NCBI RefSeq assembly: GCF_029227915.1
Contig: NC_079879.1
Coordinates: 31,316,501 to 31,380,500, forward strand
Length of the DNA: 64,000 nucleotides
Direction: 5' to 3'
DNA from: Hydractinia symbiolongicarpus
Lineage: Eukaryota; Cnidaria; Hydrozoa; Anthoathecata; Hydractiniidae
Shown here: in pieces, positions 12,649-25,542 of the stretch
Layout of the letters: every line of letters begins with the position of its first letter
Position numbering within the stretch: the first letter of the stretch is position 1
Made by a program: the position numbers and the translations under genes
The notes under the pieces: model-generated
What the model saw: only the letters and a program-made list of their open reading frames with translations
What the model was told of the DNA's origin: nothing
Database searches by the model: none

Positions 12649-14475
12649 TAAAATGCATAAGACTTGTAGTTTTCAAAAATGTTTTCATTTTTGATGAGAC
12701 ACTGAATAAAAGAAGTTTAATCGCCGGCGAACGAAAACCCGCCATTTCCCGTAAATCCTGGGCTTGGCCCGTATAGTCAAAAGTATACAAAGAAAGTACC
12801 CAGGGAGTAAACTCATTTCCCGAACGATTTTTTATATTATTTTTTCATCACTAAAACGCATGAGACATGTAGTTTTAAAAAATGTTTTTATTTTTGATGA
12901 GACGCTGAATAAAAGAACTTTAATCGCCGGCAAACGAAAACCCGCCATTTCCCGTAAACCCCGGACTCGGCCCGTATAATCAAAAGTATACAAAGAGAGT
13001 ACCCAGGGAGTAAACTCATTTCCCGAACGATTTTTTAAATTATTTTTTCACCACTAAAACGCATGAGACTTGTAGTTTTCAAAAATGTTTTCATTTTTGA
13101 TGAGACGCTTAATGAAAGAGGATTAATCGCCGGCAAACGAAAACCCGCCATTTCCCGTAAATCCCGGGATTGGCCCGTATAGTCGAATGTATACAAAGAA
13201 AGTACCCTGTGTGTAAACTCATTTTCAGAACAGTTTTTTAAATTATTTTTTCACCACTAAAATGCATAAGACTTGTAGTTTTCAAAAATGTTTTCATTTT
13301 TGATGAGACACTGAATAAAAGAAGTTTAATCGCCGGCAAACGAAAACCCGCCATTTCCCGTAAATCCCGGGCTTGGCCCGGATAGTCAAAGGTATACAAA
13401 GAAAGTACCCAGGGAGTAAACTCATTTCCCGAACGATTTTTTATATTATTTTTTCATCACTAAAACGCATGAGACATGTAGTTTTCAAAAATGTTTTTAT
13501 TTTTGATGAGACCCTGAATAAAAGAAGTTTAATCGCCGGCAAACGAAAACCCGCCATTTCCCGTAAACCCCGAACTCGGCCCGTATAATCAAAAGTATAC
13601 AAAGAAAGTACCCAGGGAGTAAACTCATTTCCCGAACGATTTTTTAAATTATTTTTTCACCACTAAAACGCATGAGACTTGTAGTTTTTAAAAATGTTTT
13701 CATTTTTAATGAGACGCTGAATATTAGAAGTTTAATCGCCGGCAAACGAAAACCCGCGACTTCCCGTAAATCCCAGACTCGACCCGCATAGTCAAAAGTA
13801 TACAAAGAAAGTACCCAGGGAGTAAACTCGTTTCCCAAACGATTTTTTAAATTATTTTTTCACCACTAAAACGATTGAGACTTGTAGTTTTCAAAAATGT
13901 TTTCATTTTTGATGAGACGCTGAATAAAAGAAGTTTAATCGCCGGCAAACAAAAACCCGCCATTTCCCGTAAACCCCGGACTCGGCCCGCATAGTCAAAA
14001 GTATACAAAGAAAGTACCCAGGGATTAAACTTGTTTCTCGAACGATTTTTTAAATTATTTTTTCACCACTAAAACGCATGAGACTTGTAGTTTTCAAAAA
14101 TGTTTTCAATTTTGATGGGACGCTGAATAAAAGAAGTTTAATCGCCGACAAACGAAAACCTGCGATTTCCCGTAAATCTCGGCCTCGGCCCGTATAGTCA
14201 AAAGTATACAAAGAAAGTACCCAGGGTGTAAACTCATTTCCCGAACGATTTTTTAAATTATTATTTCACCACTAAAACCCATGAGACTTGTAGTTTTTAA
14301 AAATGTTTTCATTTTTGCTAAGACGCTGAATAAAAGAAGTTTAGTCGCCGGCAAACGAAAACCCGCGACTTCCCGTAAATCCTGGACTCGGCCCGTATAG
14401 TCAAAAGTATACAAAGAAAGTACCCAGGGTGTAAACTCATTTCCCGAACGATTTTTTAAATTAATTTTCACCACT
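12649..14475 (+). repeat. B-X-Y trimer followed by a C block copy
   Basis: B-type monomers begin at about 12,771 and 13,380 (609 bp apart) with X and Y between. The C series follows and ends in the CCCATGAG / GCTAAGACG monomer. From 13,373 the match to 3,236-4,338 is continuous at an offset of 10,137 bp. The second B repeats the GGATAGTCAAAGG head seen at 3,244 and 5,679. Confidence 0.85.
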
Positions 14476-17400
14476 AAAACGCATGAGACTTGTAGTTTTT
14501 AAAAATGTTTTCATTTTTGATGAGACGCTGAATATTAGAAGTTTAATCGCCGGCAAACGAAAACCCGCGACTTCCCGTAAATCCCGGACTCGGCCCGCAT
14601 AGTCAAAAGTATACAAAGAAAGTACCCAGGGAGTAAACTCGTTTCCCGAACGATTTTTTAAATTATTTTTTCACAACTAAAACGCTTGAGACTTGTAGTT
14701 TTCAAAAATGTTTTCATTTTTGATGAGACGCTGAATAAAAGAAGTTTAATCGCCGGCAAACGAAAACCCGCCATTTCCCGTAAACCCTGGACTCGGCCCG
14801 CATAGTCAAAAGTATACAAAGAAAGTACCCAGGGATTAAACTCGCTTCTCGAACGATTTTTTAAATTATTTTTTCACCACTAAAACACATGAGACTTGTA
14901 GTTTTTAAAAATGTTTTCATTTTTGATGAGACGCTGAATAAAAGAAGTTTAATCGCCGGCAAACGAAAACCCGCCATTTCCCGTAAACCCCGGACTCGGC
15001 CCGTATAATCAAAAGTATACAAAGAAAGTACCCAGGGAGTAAACTCATTTCCCGAACGATTTTTTAAATTAATTTTCACCACTAAAACGCATGAGACTTG
15101 TAGTTTTCAGAAATGTTTTCATTTTTGATGAGACGCTTAATGAAAGTGGTTTAATCCCCGGCAAACGAAATCCCGCGATTTCCCGTAAATCCCGGGCTTG
15201 GCCTGTATAGTCGAATGTATACTAAAAAAGTACCCAGGGAGTAAACTCATTTCCCGAACGATTTTTTAAATTTTTTTTTCACCACTAAAACGCATGAGAC
15301 TTGTAGTTTTCAAAAATGTTTTCATTTTTGATGAGACACTGAATAAAAGAAGTTTAATCGCCGGCAAACGAAAACGCGCCATTTCCCGTAAATCCCGGGC
15401 TTGGCCCGTATAGTCAAAAGTATACAAAGAAAGTACCCAGGGTGTAAACTCATTTCCTGAACGATTTTTTAAATTATTATTTCACCACTAAAACCCATGA
15501 GACTTGTAGTTTTTAAAAATGTTTTCATTTTTGATAAGACGCTGAATAAAAGAAGTTTAATCGCCGGCAAACGAAAACCCGCGACTTCCCGTAAATCCTG
15601 GACTCGGCCCGTATAGTCAAAAGTATACAAAGAAAGTACCCAGGGTGTAAACTCATTTCCCGAACGATTTTTTAAATTAATTTTCACCACTAAAACGCAT
15701 GAGACTTGTAGTTTTCAAAAATGTTTTCATTTTTGATGAGACGCTTAATGAAAGTGGTTTAATCCCCGGCAAACGAAATCCCGCGATTTCCCGTAAATCC
15801 CGGGCTTGGCCTGTATAGTCGAATGTATACAAAAAAAGTACCCAGAAAGGTAGCTCATTTCCCGAACGATTTCTTAAATTATTTTTTCAACACTAAAACG
15901 CATGAGACTTCTAGTTTTTAAAAATGTTTTCATTTTTGATGAGACGCTGAATAAAAGAAGTTTAATCGCCGGCAAACAAAAACCCGCCATTTCCCGTAAA
16001 CCCCGGACTCGGCCCGCATAGTCAAAAGTATACAAAGAAAGTACCCAGGGATTAAAGTTGTTTCTCGAACGATTTTTTAAATTATTTTTTCAACACTAAA
16101 ACGCATGAGACTTGTAGTTTTCAAAAATGTTTTCAATTTTGATGGGACGCTGAATAAAAGAAGTTTAATCGCCGGCAAACGAAAACCTGCGATTTCCCGT
16201 AAATCCCGGCCTCGGCCCGTATAGTCAAAAGTATACAAAGAAAGTACCCAGGGTGTAAACTCATTTCCCGAACGATTTTTTAAATTATTATTTCACCACT
16301 AAAACCCATGAGACTTGTAGTTTTTAAAAATGTTTTCATTTTTGCTAAGACGCTGAATAAAAGAAGTTTAATCGCCGGCATACGAAAACCCGCGACTTCC
16401 CGTAAATCCTGGACTCGGCCCGTATAGTCAAAAGTATACAAAGAAAGTACCCAGGGTGTAAACTCATTTCCCGAACGATTTTTTAAATTAATTTTCACCA
16501 CTAAAACGCATGAGACTTGTAGTTTTTAAAAATGTTTTCATTTTTGATGAGACGCTGAATATTAGAAGTTTAATCGCCGGCAAACGAAAACCCGCGACTT
16601 CCCGTAAATCCCGGACTCGGCCCGCATAGTCAAAAGTATACAAAGAAAGTACCCAGGGAGTAAACTCGTTTCCCGAACGATTTTTTAAATTATTTTTTCA
16701 CAACTAAAACGCTTGAGACTTGTAGTTTTCAAAAATGTTTTGATTTTTGATGAGACGCTGAATAAAAGAAGTTTAATCGCCGGCAAACGAAAACCAGCCA
16801 TTTCCCGTAAACCCCGGACTCGGCCCGCATAGTCAAAAGTATACAAAGAAAGTACCCAGGGATTAAACTCGCTTCTCGAACGATTTTTTAAATTATTTTT
16901 TCACCACTAAAACACATGAGACTTGTAGTTTTTAAAAATGTTTTCATTTTTGATGAGACGCTGAATAAAAGAAGTTTAATCGCCGGCAAACGAAAACCCG
17001 CAATTTCCCGTAAACCCCGGACTCGGCCCGTATAATCAAAAGTATACAAAGAAAGTACCCAGGGAGTAAACTCATTTCCCGAACGATTTTTTAAATTAAT
17101 TTTCACCACTAAAACGCATGAGACTTGTAGTTTTCAGAAATGTTTTCATTTTTGATGAGACGCTTAATGAAAGTGGTTTAATCCCCGGCAAACGAAATCC
17201 CGCGATTTCCCGTAAATCCCGGGCTTGGCCTGTATAGTCAAATGTATACAAAAAAAGTACCCAGGGAGTAAACTCATTTCCCGAACGATTTTTTAAATTT
17301 TTTTTTCACCACTAAAACGCATGAGACTTGTAGTTTTTAAAAATGTTTTCATTTTTGATGAGACGCTGAATAAAAAAAGTTTAATCGCCGGCAAACGAAA

Positions 17401-17990
17401 ACCCGCCATTTCCCGTAAACCCCGGACTCGACCCGTATATTCAAAAGTATACAAAGAAAGTACCCAGGGTGTAAACTCATTTCCCGAACGATTTTTTAAA
17501 TTATTATTTCACCACTAAAACCCATGAGACTTGTAGTTTTTAAAAATGTTTTCATTTTTGATAAGACGCTGAATAAAAGAAGTTTAATCGCCGGCAAACG
17601 AAAACCCGCGACTTCCCGTAAATCATGGACTCGGCCCGTATAGTCAAAAGTATACAAAGAAAGTACCCAGGGTGTAAACTCATTTCCCGAACGATTTTTT
17701 AAATTAATTTTCACCACTAAAACGCATGACACTTGTAGTTTTCAGAAATGTTTTCATTTTTGATGAGACGCTTAATGAAAGTGGTTTAATCCCCGGCAAA
17801 CGAAATCCCGCGATTTCTCGTAAATCCCGGGCTTGGCCTGTATAGTCGAATGTATCCAAAAAAAGTACCCAGAAAGTAAACTCATTTCCCGAACGATTTT
17901 TTAAATTATTTTTTCACCACTAAAACGCATGAGACTTGTAGTTTTTAAAAATGTTTTCATTTTTGATGAGACGCTGAATAAAAAAAGTTT
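13940..17990 (+). repeat. 10-monomer HOR, tandem pair (2,027 bp)
   Basis: Copy 1 is about 13,940-15,966 and copy 2 about 15,967-17,990. Matching monomers lie at 14,253 and 16,280, 14,861 and 16,888, and 15,469 and 17,496, all 2,027 bp apart. That is 10 x 203 minus 3, explained by units with the 1-bp-shorter TTAATTTTC tract. Copies share the AAAACCCATGAG, GCTTGAGAC, AAAACACATGAG and S-type units, and the shortened CCCAGAAAG word near 15,842 and 17,868. The boundaries are approximate. Confidence 0.8.
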
Positions 17991-19585
17991 AATCGCCGGC
18001 AAACGAAAACCCGCCATTTCCCGTAAACCCCGGACTCGGCCCGTATAATCAAAAGTATACAAAGAAAGTACCCAGGGAGTAAACTCATTTCCTGAACGAT
18101 TTTTTAAATTAATTTTCACCACTAAAACGCATGAGACTTGTAGTTTTCAGAAATGTTTTCATTTTTGATGAGACGCTTAATGAAAGTGGTTTAATCCCCG
18201 GCAAACGAAATCCCGCGATTTCCCGTAAATCCCGGGCTTGGCCTGTATAGTCAAATGTATACAAAAAAAGTACCCAGGGAGTAAACTCATTTCCCGAACG
18301 ATTTTTTAAATTTTTTTTTCACCACTAAAACGCATGAGACTTGTAGTTTTCAAAAATGTTTTCATTTTTGATGAGACACTGAATAAAAGAAGTTTAATCG
18401 CCGGCAAACGAAAACCCGCCATTTCCCGTAAATCCCGGGCTTGGCCCGTATAGTCAAAAGTATACAAAGAAAGTACCCAGGGTGTAAACTCATTTCCCGA
18501 ACGATTTTTTAAATTATTATTTCACCACTAAAACCCATGAGACTTGTAGTTTTTAAAAATGTTTTCATTTTTGATAAGACGCTGAATAAAAGAAGTTTGA
18601 TCGCCGGCAAACGAAAACCCGCGACTTCCCGTAAATCCTGGACTCGGCCCGTATAGTCAAAAGTATACAAAGAAAGTACCCAGGGTGTAAACTCATTTCC
18701 CGAACGATTTTTTAAATTAATTTTCACCACTAAAACGCATGAGACTTGTAGTTTTCAGAAATGTTTTCATTTTTGATGAGACGCTTAATGAAAGTGGTTT
18801 AATCCCCGGCAAACGAAATCCCGCGATTTCTCGTAAATCCCGGGCTTGGCCTGTATAATCGAATGTATACAAAAAAAGTACCCAGAAAGTAAACTCATTT
18901 CCCGAACGATTTTTTAAATTATTTTTTCACCACTAAAACGCATGAGACTTCTAGTTTTTAAAAATGTTTTCATTTTTGATGAGACGCTGAATATTAGAAG
19001 TTTAATCGCCGGCAAACGAAAACCCGCCATTTCCCGTAAACCCCGGACTCGGCCCGCATAGTCAAAAGTATACAAAGAAAGTACCCAGGGAGTAAACTCG
19101 TTTCCCGAACGATTTTTTAAATTATTTTTTCACCACTAAAACGCTTGAGACTTGTAGTTTTCAAAAATGTTTTCATTTTTGATGAGACGCTGAATAAAAG
19201 AAGTTTAATCGCCGGCAAACGAAAACCCGCCATTTCCCGTAAACCCCGGACTCGGCCCGCATAGTCAAAAGTATACAAAGAAAGTACCCAGGGATTAAAC
19301 TCGCTTCTCGAACGATTTTTTAAATTATTTTTTCACCACTAAAACACATGAGACTTGTAGTTTTAAAAAATATTTTCATTTTTGATGAGACGCTGAATAA
19401 AAGAAGTTTAATCGCCGGCAAACGAAAACCCGGCATTTCCCGTAAACCCCGGACTCGGCCCGTATAATCAAAAGTATACAAAGAAAGTACCCAGGGAGTA
19501 AACTCATTTCCCGAACGATTTTTTAAATTAATTTTCACCACTAAAACGCATGAGACTTGTAGTTTTCAGAAATGTTTTCATTTTT
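17991..19585 (+). repeat. Shuffled continuation of the 10-mer region
   Basis: The CCCATGAG / GATAAGACG unit at 17,496 recurs at 18,509 (1,013 bp, five monomers) with the following S unit. The AAAACACATGAG unit at 16,888 recurs at 19,320 (2,432 bp, twelve monomers). S-type monomers lie near 18,150, 18,760 and 19,580. The same unit types as in the 10-mer are present in a different order. Confidence 0.7.
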
Positions 19586-21430
19586 GATGAGACGCTTAAT
19601 GAAAGTGGTTTAATCCCCGGCAAACGAAATCCCGCGATTTCCCGTAAATCCCGGGCTTGGCCTGTATAGTCGAATGTATACAAAAAAAGTACCCAGGGAG
19701 TAAACTCATTTCCCGAACGATTTTTTAAATTTTTTTTTCACCACTAAAACGCAGGAGACTTGTAGTTTTCAAAAATGTTTTCATTTTTGATGAGACACTG
19801 AATAAAAGAAGTTTAATCGCCGGCAAACGAAAACCCGCCATTTCCCGTAAATCCCGGGCTTGGCCCATATAGTCAAAAGTATACAAAGAAAGTACCCAGG
19901 GAGTAAACTCATTTCCCAAACGATTTTTTATATTATTTTTTCATCACTAAAACGCATGAGACATGTAGTTTTCAAAAATGTTTTTATTTTTGATGAGACG
20001 CTGAATAAAAGAAGTTTAATCGCCGGCAAACGAAAACCCGCCATTTCCCGTAAACCCCGGACTCGGCCCGTATAGTCAAAAGTATACAAAGAAAGTACCC
20101 AGGGAGTAAACTCTTTTCCCGAACGATTTTTTAAATTATTTTTTCAGCACTAAAACGCATGAGACTTGTAGTTTTCAAAAATGTTTTCCTTTTTGATGTG
20201 ACGCTGAATAAAAGAAGTTTAATCGCCGGCAAACGAAAACCTGCCATTTCCAGTAAATCCCAGACTCGGCCCGTATAGTCAAAAGTATACAAAGAAAGTA
20301 CCCAGGGTGTAAACTCATTTCCAGAACGATTTTTCAAATTATTATTTCACCACTAAAGCCCATGAGACTTGTAGTTTTTAAAAATGTTTTCATTTTTGAT
20401 GAGACGCTGAATATTAGAAGTTTAATCGCCGGCAAACGAAAACCTGCCATTTCCAGTAAATCCCAGACTCGGCCCGTATAGTCAAAAGTATACAAAGAAA
20501 GTACCCAAGGATTAAACTCGCTTCTCGAACGATTTTTTAAATTATTTTTTCACCACTAAAACACATGAGACTTGTAGTTTTTAAAAATATTTTCATTTTT
20601 GTTGAGACGCTTAATGAAAGTGGTTTAATCCCCGGCAAACGAAATCCCGCGATTTCCCGTAAATCCCGGGCTTGGCCTGTATAGTCGAATGTATACAAAA
20701 AAAGTACCCAGGGAGTAAACTCATTTCCCGAACGATTTTTTAAATTTTTTTCTCAACACTAAAACGCATGAGACTTGTAGTTTTCAAAAATGTTTTCATT
20801 TTTGATGAGACACTGAATAAAAGAAGTTTAATCGCCGGCAAACGAAAACCCGCCATTTCCCGTAAATCCCGGGCTTGGCCCGTATAGTCAAAAGTATACA
20901 AAGAAAGTACCCAGGGAGTAAACTCATTTCCCAAACGATTTTTTATATTATTTTTTCATCACTAAAACGCATGAGACATGTAGTTTTCAAAAATGTTTTT
21001 ATTTTTGATGAGACGCTGAATAAAAGAAGTTTAATCGCCGGCAAACGAAAACCCGCCATTTCCCGTAAACCCCGGACTCGGCCCGTATAATCAAAAGTAT
21101 ACAAAGAAAGTACCCAGGGAGTAAACTCTTTTCCCGAACGATTTTTTAAATTATTTTTTCACCACTAAAACGCATGAGACTTGTAGTTTTCAAAAATGTT
21201 TTCCTTTTTGATGAGACGCTGAATAAAAGAAGTTTAATCGCCGGCAAACGAAAACCTGCCATTTCCAGTAAATCCCAGACTCGGCCCGTATAGTCAAAAG
21301 TATACAAAGAAAGTACCCAGGGTGTAAACTCATTTCCAGAACGATTTTTCAAATTATTATTTCACCACTAAAGCCCATGAGACTTGTAGTTTTTAAAAAT
21401 GTTTTCATTTTTGATGAGACGCTGAATAAA
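19586..21430 (+). repeat. 5-monomer HOR, tandem pair (1,015 bp)
   Basis: About 19,586-20,415 matches 20,601-21,430 at a constant 1,015-bp offset. The order is S, a GACACTG monomer, B, F, then an AAAGCCCATGAG unit. B-type monomers begin at about 19,867 and 20,882. Both have the private CCCAAACG in place of CCCGAACG in the preceding frame of sequence (about 19,916 and 20,931), so they are recent copies of one another. Confidence 0.8.
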
Positions 21431-22103
21431 AGAAGTTTAATCGCCGGCAAACGAAAACCCGCCATTTCCCGTAAACCCCGGACTCGGCCCGTATTGTCAA
21501 AAGTATACAAAGAAAGTACCCAGGGTGTAAACTCATTTCCAGAACGATTTTTCAAATTATTATTTCACCACTAAAGCCCATGAGACTTGTATTTTAGAAA
21601 TGTTTTCATTTTTGAGGAGACGCTGAATAAAAGAAGTTTAATTGCCGGCAAACGAAAACCCGCCATTTCCCGTAAATCCCGGGCTTGGCCCGTATAGTCA
21701 AAAGTATACAAAGAAAGTACACAGGGAGTAAACTCATTTCCCGAACGATTTTTTTTATTATTTTTTCACCACTAAAACGCATGAGACTTGTAGTTTTCAA
21801 AAATGTTTTCATTTTTGATGAGACGCTGAATAAAAGAAAGTTTAATCGCCGGCAAACGAAAACCCGCCATTTCCCGTAAACCCCGGACTCGGCCCGCATA
21901 GTCAAAAGTATACAAAGAAAGTACCCAGGGATTAAACTCGTTTCTCGAACGATTTTTTAAATTATTTTTTCACCACTAAAACACATGAGACTTGTAGTTT
22001 TCAAAAATGTTTTCATTTTTGATGAGACGCTGAATAAAAGAAGTTTAATCGCCGGCAAACGAAAACCTGCGATTTCCCGTAAATCCCGGCCTCGGCCCGT
22101 ATA
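21431..22103 (+). repeat. Mixed monomers with one D-type unit
   Basis: About three monomers: one with GTATTTTAGAAATG and GAGGAGACG, one D-type (TTTTTTTTATTATT, about 21,748) that carries an extra A in AAAGAAAGTTTAATC near 21,838, and one with GGGATTAAACTCG and AAAACACATGAG. No gene or insertion is visible. Confidence 0.75.
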
Positions 22104-24815
22104 GTCACAAGTATACAAAGAAAGTACCCAGGGTGTAAACTCATTTCCCCAACGATTTTTTAAATTATTATTTCACCACTAAAGCCCATGAGACTTGTAG
22201 TTTTTAAAAATGTCTTCATTTTTGATGAGACGCTGAATAAAAGAAGTTTAATTGCCGGCAAACGAAAACCCGCAATTTCCCTTAAACCCCGGACTCGGCC
22301 CGTATAATCAAAAGTATACAAAGAAAGTACCCAGGGAGTAAACTGATTTCCCGAACGATTTTTTAAATTAATTTTCACCACTAAAACGCATGAGACTTGT
22401 AGTTTTCAGAAATGTTTTCATTTTTGATGAGACGCTTAATGAAAGTGGTTTAATCCCCGGCAAACGAAATCCCGCGATTTCCCGTAAATCCCGGGCTTGG
22501 CCTGTATAGTCGAATGTATACAAAAAAAGTACCCAGGGAGTAAACTCATTTCCCGAACGATTTTTTAAATTTTTTTTTCACCACTAAAACGCATGAGACT
22601 TGTAGTTTTCAAAAATGTTTTCATTTTTGATGAGACACTGAATAAAAGAAGTTTAATCGCCGGCAAATGAAAACCCGCCATTTCCCGTAAATCCCGGGCT
22701 TGGCCCGTATAGTCAAAAGTATACAAAGAAAGTACCCAGGGAGTAAACTCATTTCCCGAACGATTTTTTATATTATTTTTTCATCACTAAAACGCATGAG
22801 ACATGTAGTTTCCAAAAATGTTTTTATTTTTGATGAGACGCTGAATAAAAGAAGTTTAATCGCCGGCAAACGAAAACCCGCCATTTCCCGTAAACCCCGG
22901 ACTCGGCCCGTATAATCAAAAGTATACAAAGAAAGTACCCAGGGAGTAAACTCATTTCCCGAACGATTTTTTAAATTATTTTTTCACCCTTAAAACGCAT
23001 GAGACTTGTAGTTTTCAAAAATGTTTTCCTTTTTGATGAGACGCTGAATAAAAGAAGTTTAATCGCCGGCAAACGAAAACCTGCGATTTCCAGTAAATCC
23101 CAGACTCGGCCCGTATAGTCAAAAGTATACAAAGAAAGTACCCAGGGTGTAAACTCATTTCCAGAACGATTTTTCAAATTATTATTTCACCACTAAAGCC
23201 CATGAGACTTGTAGTTTTCAAAAATGTTTTCATTTTTGATGAGACGCTGAATGAAAGAAGTTTAATCGCTGGCAAACGAAAACCTGCGATTTCCCGTAAA
23301 TCCCGGACTCGGCCCGTATAGTCAAAAGTATACAAAGAAAGTGCCCAGGGAGTAAACTCATTTCCGGAACGATTTTTTAAATTATTAATTCACCACTAAA
23401 GGCCATGAGACTTGTAGTTTTCAAAAATGTTTTCATTTTTGATGAGACACTGAATAAAAGAAGTTTAATCGCCGGCAAACGAAAACCCGCCATTTCCCGT
23501 AAATCCCGGGCTTGGCCCGTATAGTCAAAAGTATACAAAGAAAGTACCCAGGGTGTAAACTCATTTCCCGAACGATTTTTTAAATTATTATTTCACCACT
23601 AAAGCCCATGAGACTTGTAGTTTTTAAAAATGTTTTCATTTTTGATGAGACGCTGAATAAAAGAAGTTTAATCGCCGGCAAACGAAAACCCGCCATTTCC
23701 CGTAAACCCCGGACTCGGCCCGTATAATCAAAAGTATACAAAGAAAGTACCCAGGGAGTAAACTCATTTCCCGAACGATTTTTTAAATTAATTTTCACCA
23801 CTAAAACGCATGAGACTTGTAGTTTTCAGAAATGTTTTCATTTTTGATGAGACGCTTAATGAAAGTGGTTTAATCCCCGGCAAACGAAATCCCGCGATTT
23901 CCCGTAAATCCCGGGCTTGGCCTGTATAGTCGAATGTATACAAAAAAAGTACCCAGGGAGTAAACTCATTTCCCGAACGATTTTTTAATTTTTTTTTTCA
24001 CCACTAAAACGCATGAGACTTGTAGTTTTCAAAAATGTTTCCATTTTTGATGAGACACTGAATAAAAGAAGTTTAATCGCCGGCAAACGAAAGCCCGCCA
24101 TTTCCCTTAAATCCCGGGCTTGGCCCGTATAGTCAAAAGTATACAAAGAAAGTACCCAGGGAGTAAACTCATTTCCCGAACGATTTTTTATATTATTTTT
24201 TCATCACTAAAACGCATGAGACATGTAGTTTTCAAAAATGTTTTCATTTTTGATGAGACGCTGAATAAAAGAAGTTTAATCGCCGGCAAACGAAAACCCG
24301 CCATTTCCCGTAAACCCCGGACTCGGCCCGTATAATCAAAAGTATTCAAAGAAAGTACCCAGGGAGTAAACTCATTTCCCGAACGATTTTTTAAATTATT
24401 TTCTCACCACTAAAACGCATGAGACTTGTAGTTTTCAAAAATGTTTTCCTTTTTGATGAGACGCTGAATAAAAGAAGTTTAATCGCCGGCAAACGAAAAC
24501 CTGCGATTTCCAGTAAATCCCAGACTCGGCCCGTATAGTCAAAAGTATACAAAGAAAGTACCCAGGGTGTAAAACCCATTTCCAGAACGATTTTTCAAAT
24601 TATTATTTCACCACTAAAGCCCATGAGACTTGTAGTTTTCAAAAATGTTTTCATTTTTGATGAAACGCTGAATGAAAGAAGTTTAATCGCCGGCAAACGA
24701 AAACCTGCGATTTCCCGTAAATCCCAGACTCGGCCCGTATACTCAAAAGTATACAAAGAAAGTGCCCAGGGAGTAAACTCATTTCCGGAACGATTTTTTA
24801 AATTATTATTTCACC
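22104..24815 (+). repeat. 7-monomer HOR, tandem pair (1,420 bp)
   Basis: About 22,104-23,395 matches 23,524-24,815. Paired positions are 22,160 and 23,580, 22,700 and 24,120, and 22,971 and 24,391. The order is an AAAGCCCATGAG unit, S, a GACACTG unit, B, F, and a GAATGAAAGAAG unit. Copy 2 has TTTCCATTTTTG and GAAAGCCCGCC in the unit before B. These marks reappear in the H unit of the next HOR to the right and suggest that HOR was seeded from here. Confidence 0.8.
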
Positions 24816-25542
24816 ACTAAAGCCCATGAGACTTGTAGTTTTTAAAAATGTTTTCATTTTTGATGAGACGCTGAATAAAAGAAGTTTAATCGCCGGCAAA
24901 CGAAAACCCGCCATTTCCCGTAAACCCCGGCCTCGGCCCGTATAGTCAAAAGTATACAAAGAAAGTACCCAGGGTGTAAACTCATTTCCCGAACGATTTT
25001 TTAAATTATTATTTCACCACTAAAGCCCATGAGACTTGTAGTTTTTAAAAATGTTTTCATTTTTGATGAGACGCTGAATAAAAGAAGTTTAATCGCCGGC
25101 AAACGAAAACCCGCCATTTCCCGTAAACCCCGGACTCGGCCCGTATAATCAAAAGTTTACAAAGAAAGTACCCAGGGAGTAAACTCATTTCCCGAACGAT
25201 TTTTTAAATTAATTTTCACCACTAAAAAGCATGAGACTTGTAGTTTTCAAAAATGTTTTCATTTTTGATGAGACGCTGATTTAAAGTGGTTTAATCCCCG
25301 GCAAACGAATTCCCGCGATTTCCCGTAAATCCCGGGCTTGGCCTGTATAGTCGAATGTATACAAAAAAAGTACCCAGGGAGTAAACTCATTTCCCGAACG
25401 ATTTTTTAAATTTTTTTTTTTCACCACTAAAACGCATGAGACTTGTAGTTTTTAAAAATGTTTTCATTTTTGATGAGACACTGAATAAAAGAAGTTTAAT
25501 CGCCGGCAAACGAAAACCCGCCATTTCCCGTAAATCCCGGGC
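24816..25542 (+). repeat. Transition monomers
   Basis: Two similar AAAGCCCATGAG units are followed by a degenerate S-type unit (GCTGATTTAAAGTGG, GAATTCCCG, about 25,276) and a unit with a lengthened T run before CACCAC (about 25,408). They join the 7-mer pair to the larger HOR on the right. Confidence 0.75.

Noticed and set aside
21740-21880. Possible insertion or mobile element near unusual T tracts and the extra A at about 21,838
   Set aside because: The changes are 1-bp homopolymer variants inside ordinary monomers. There are no terminal repeats, target duplication or foreign sequence.
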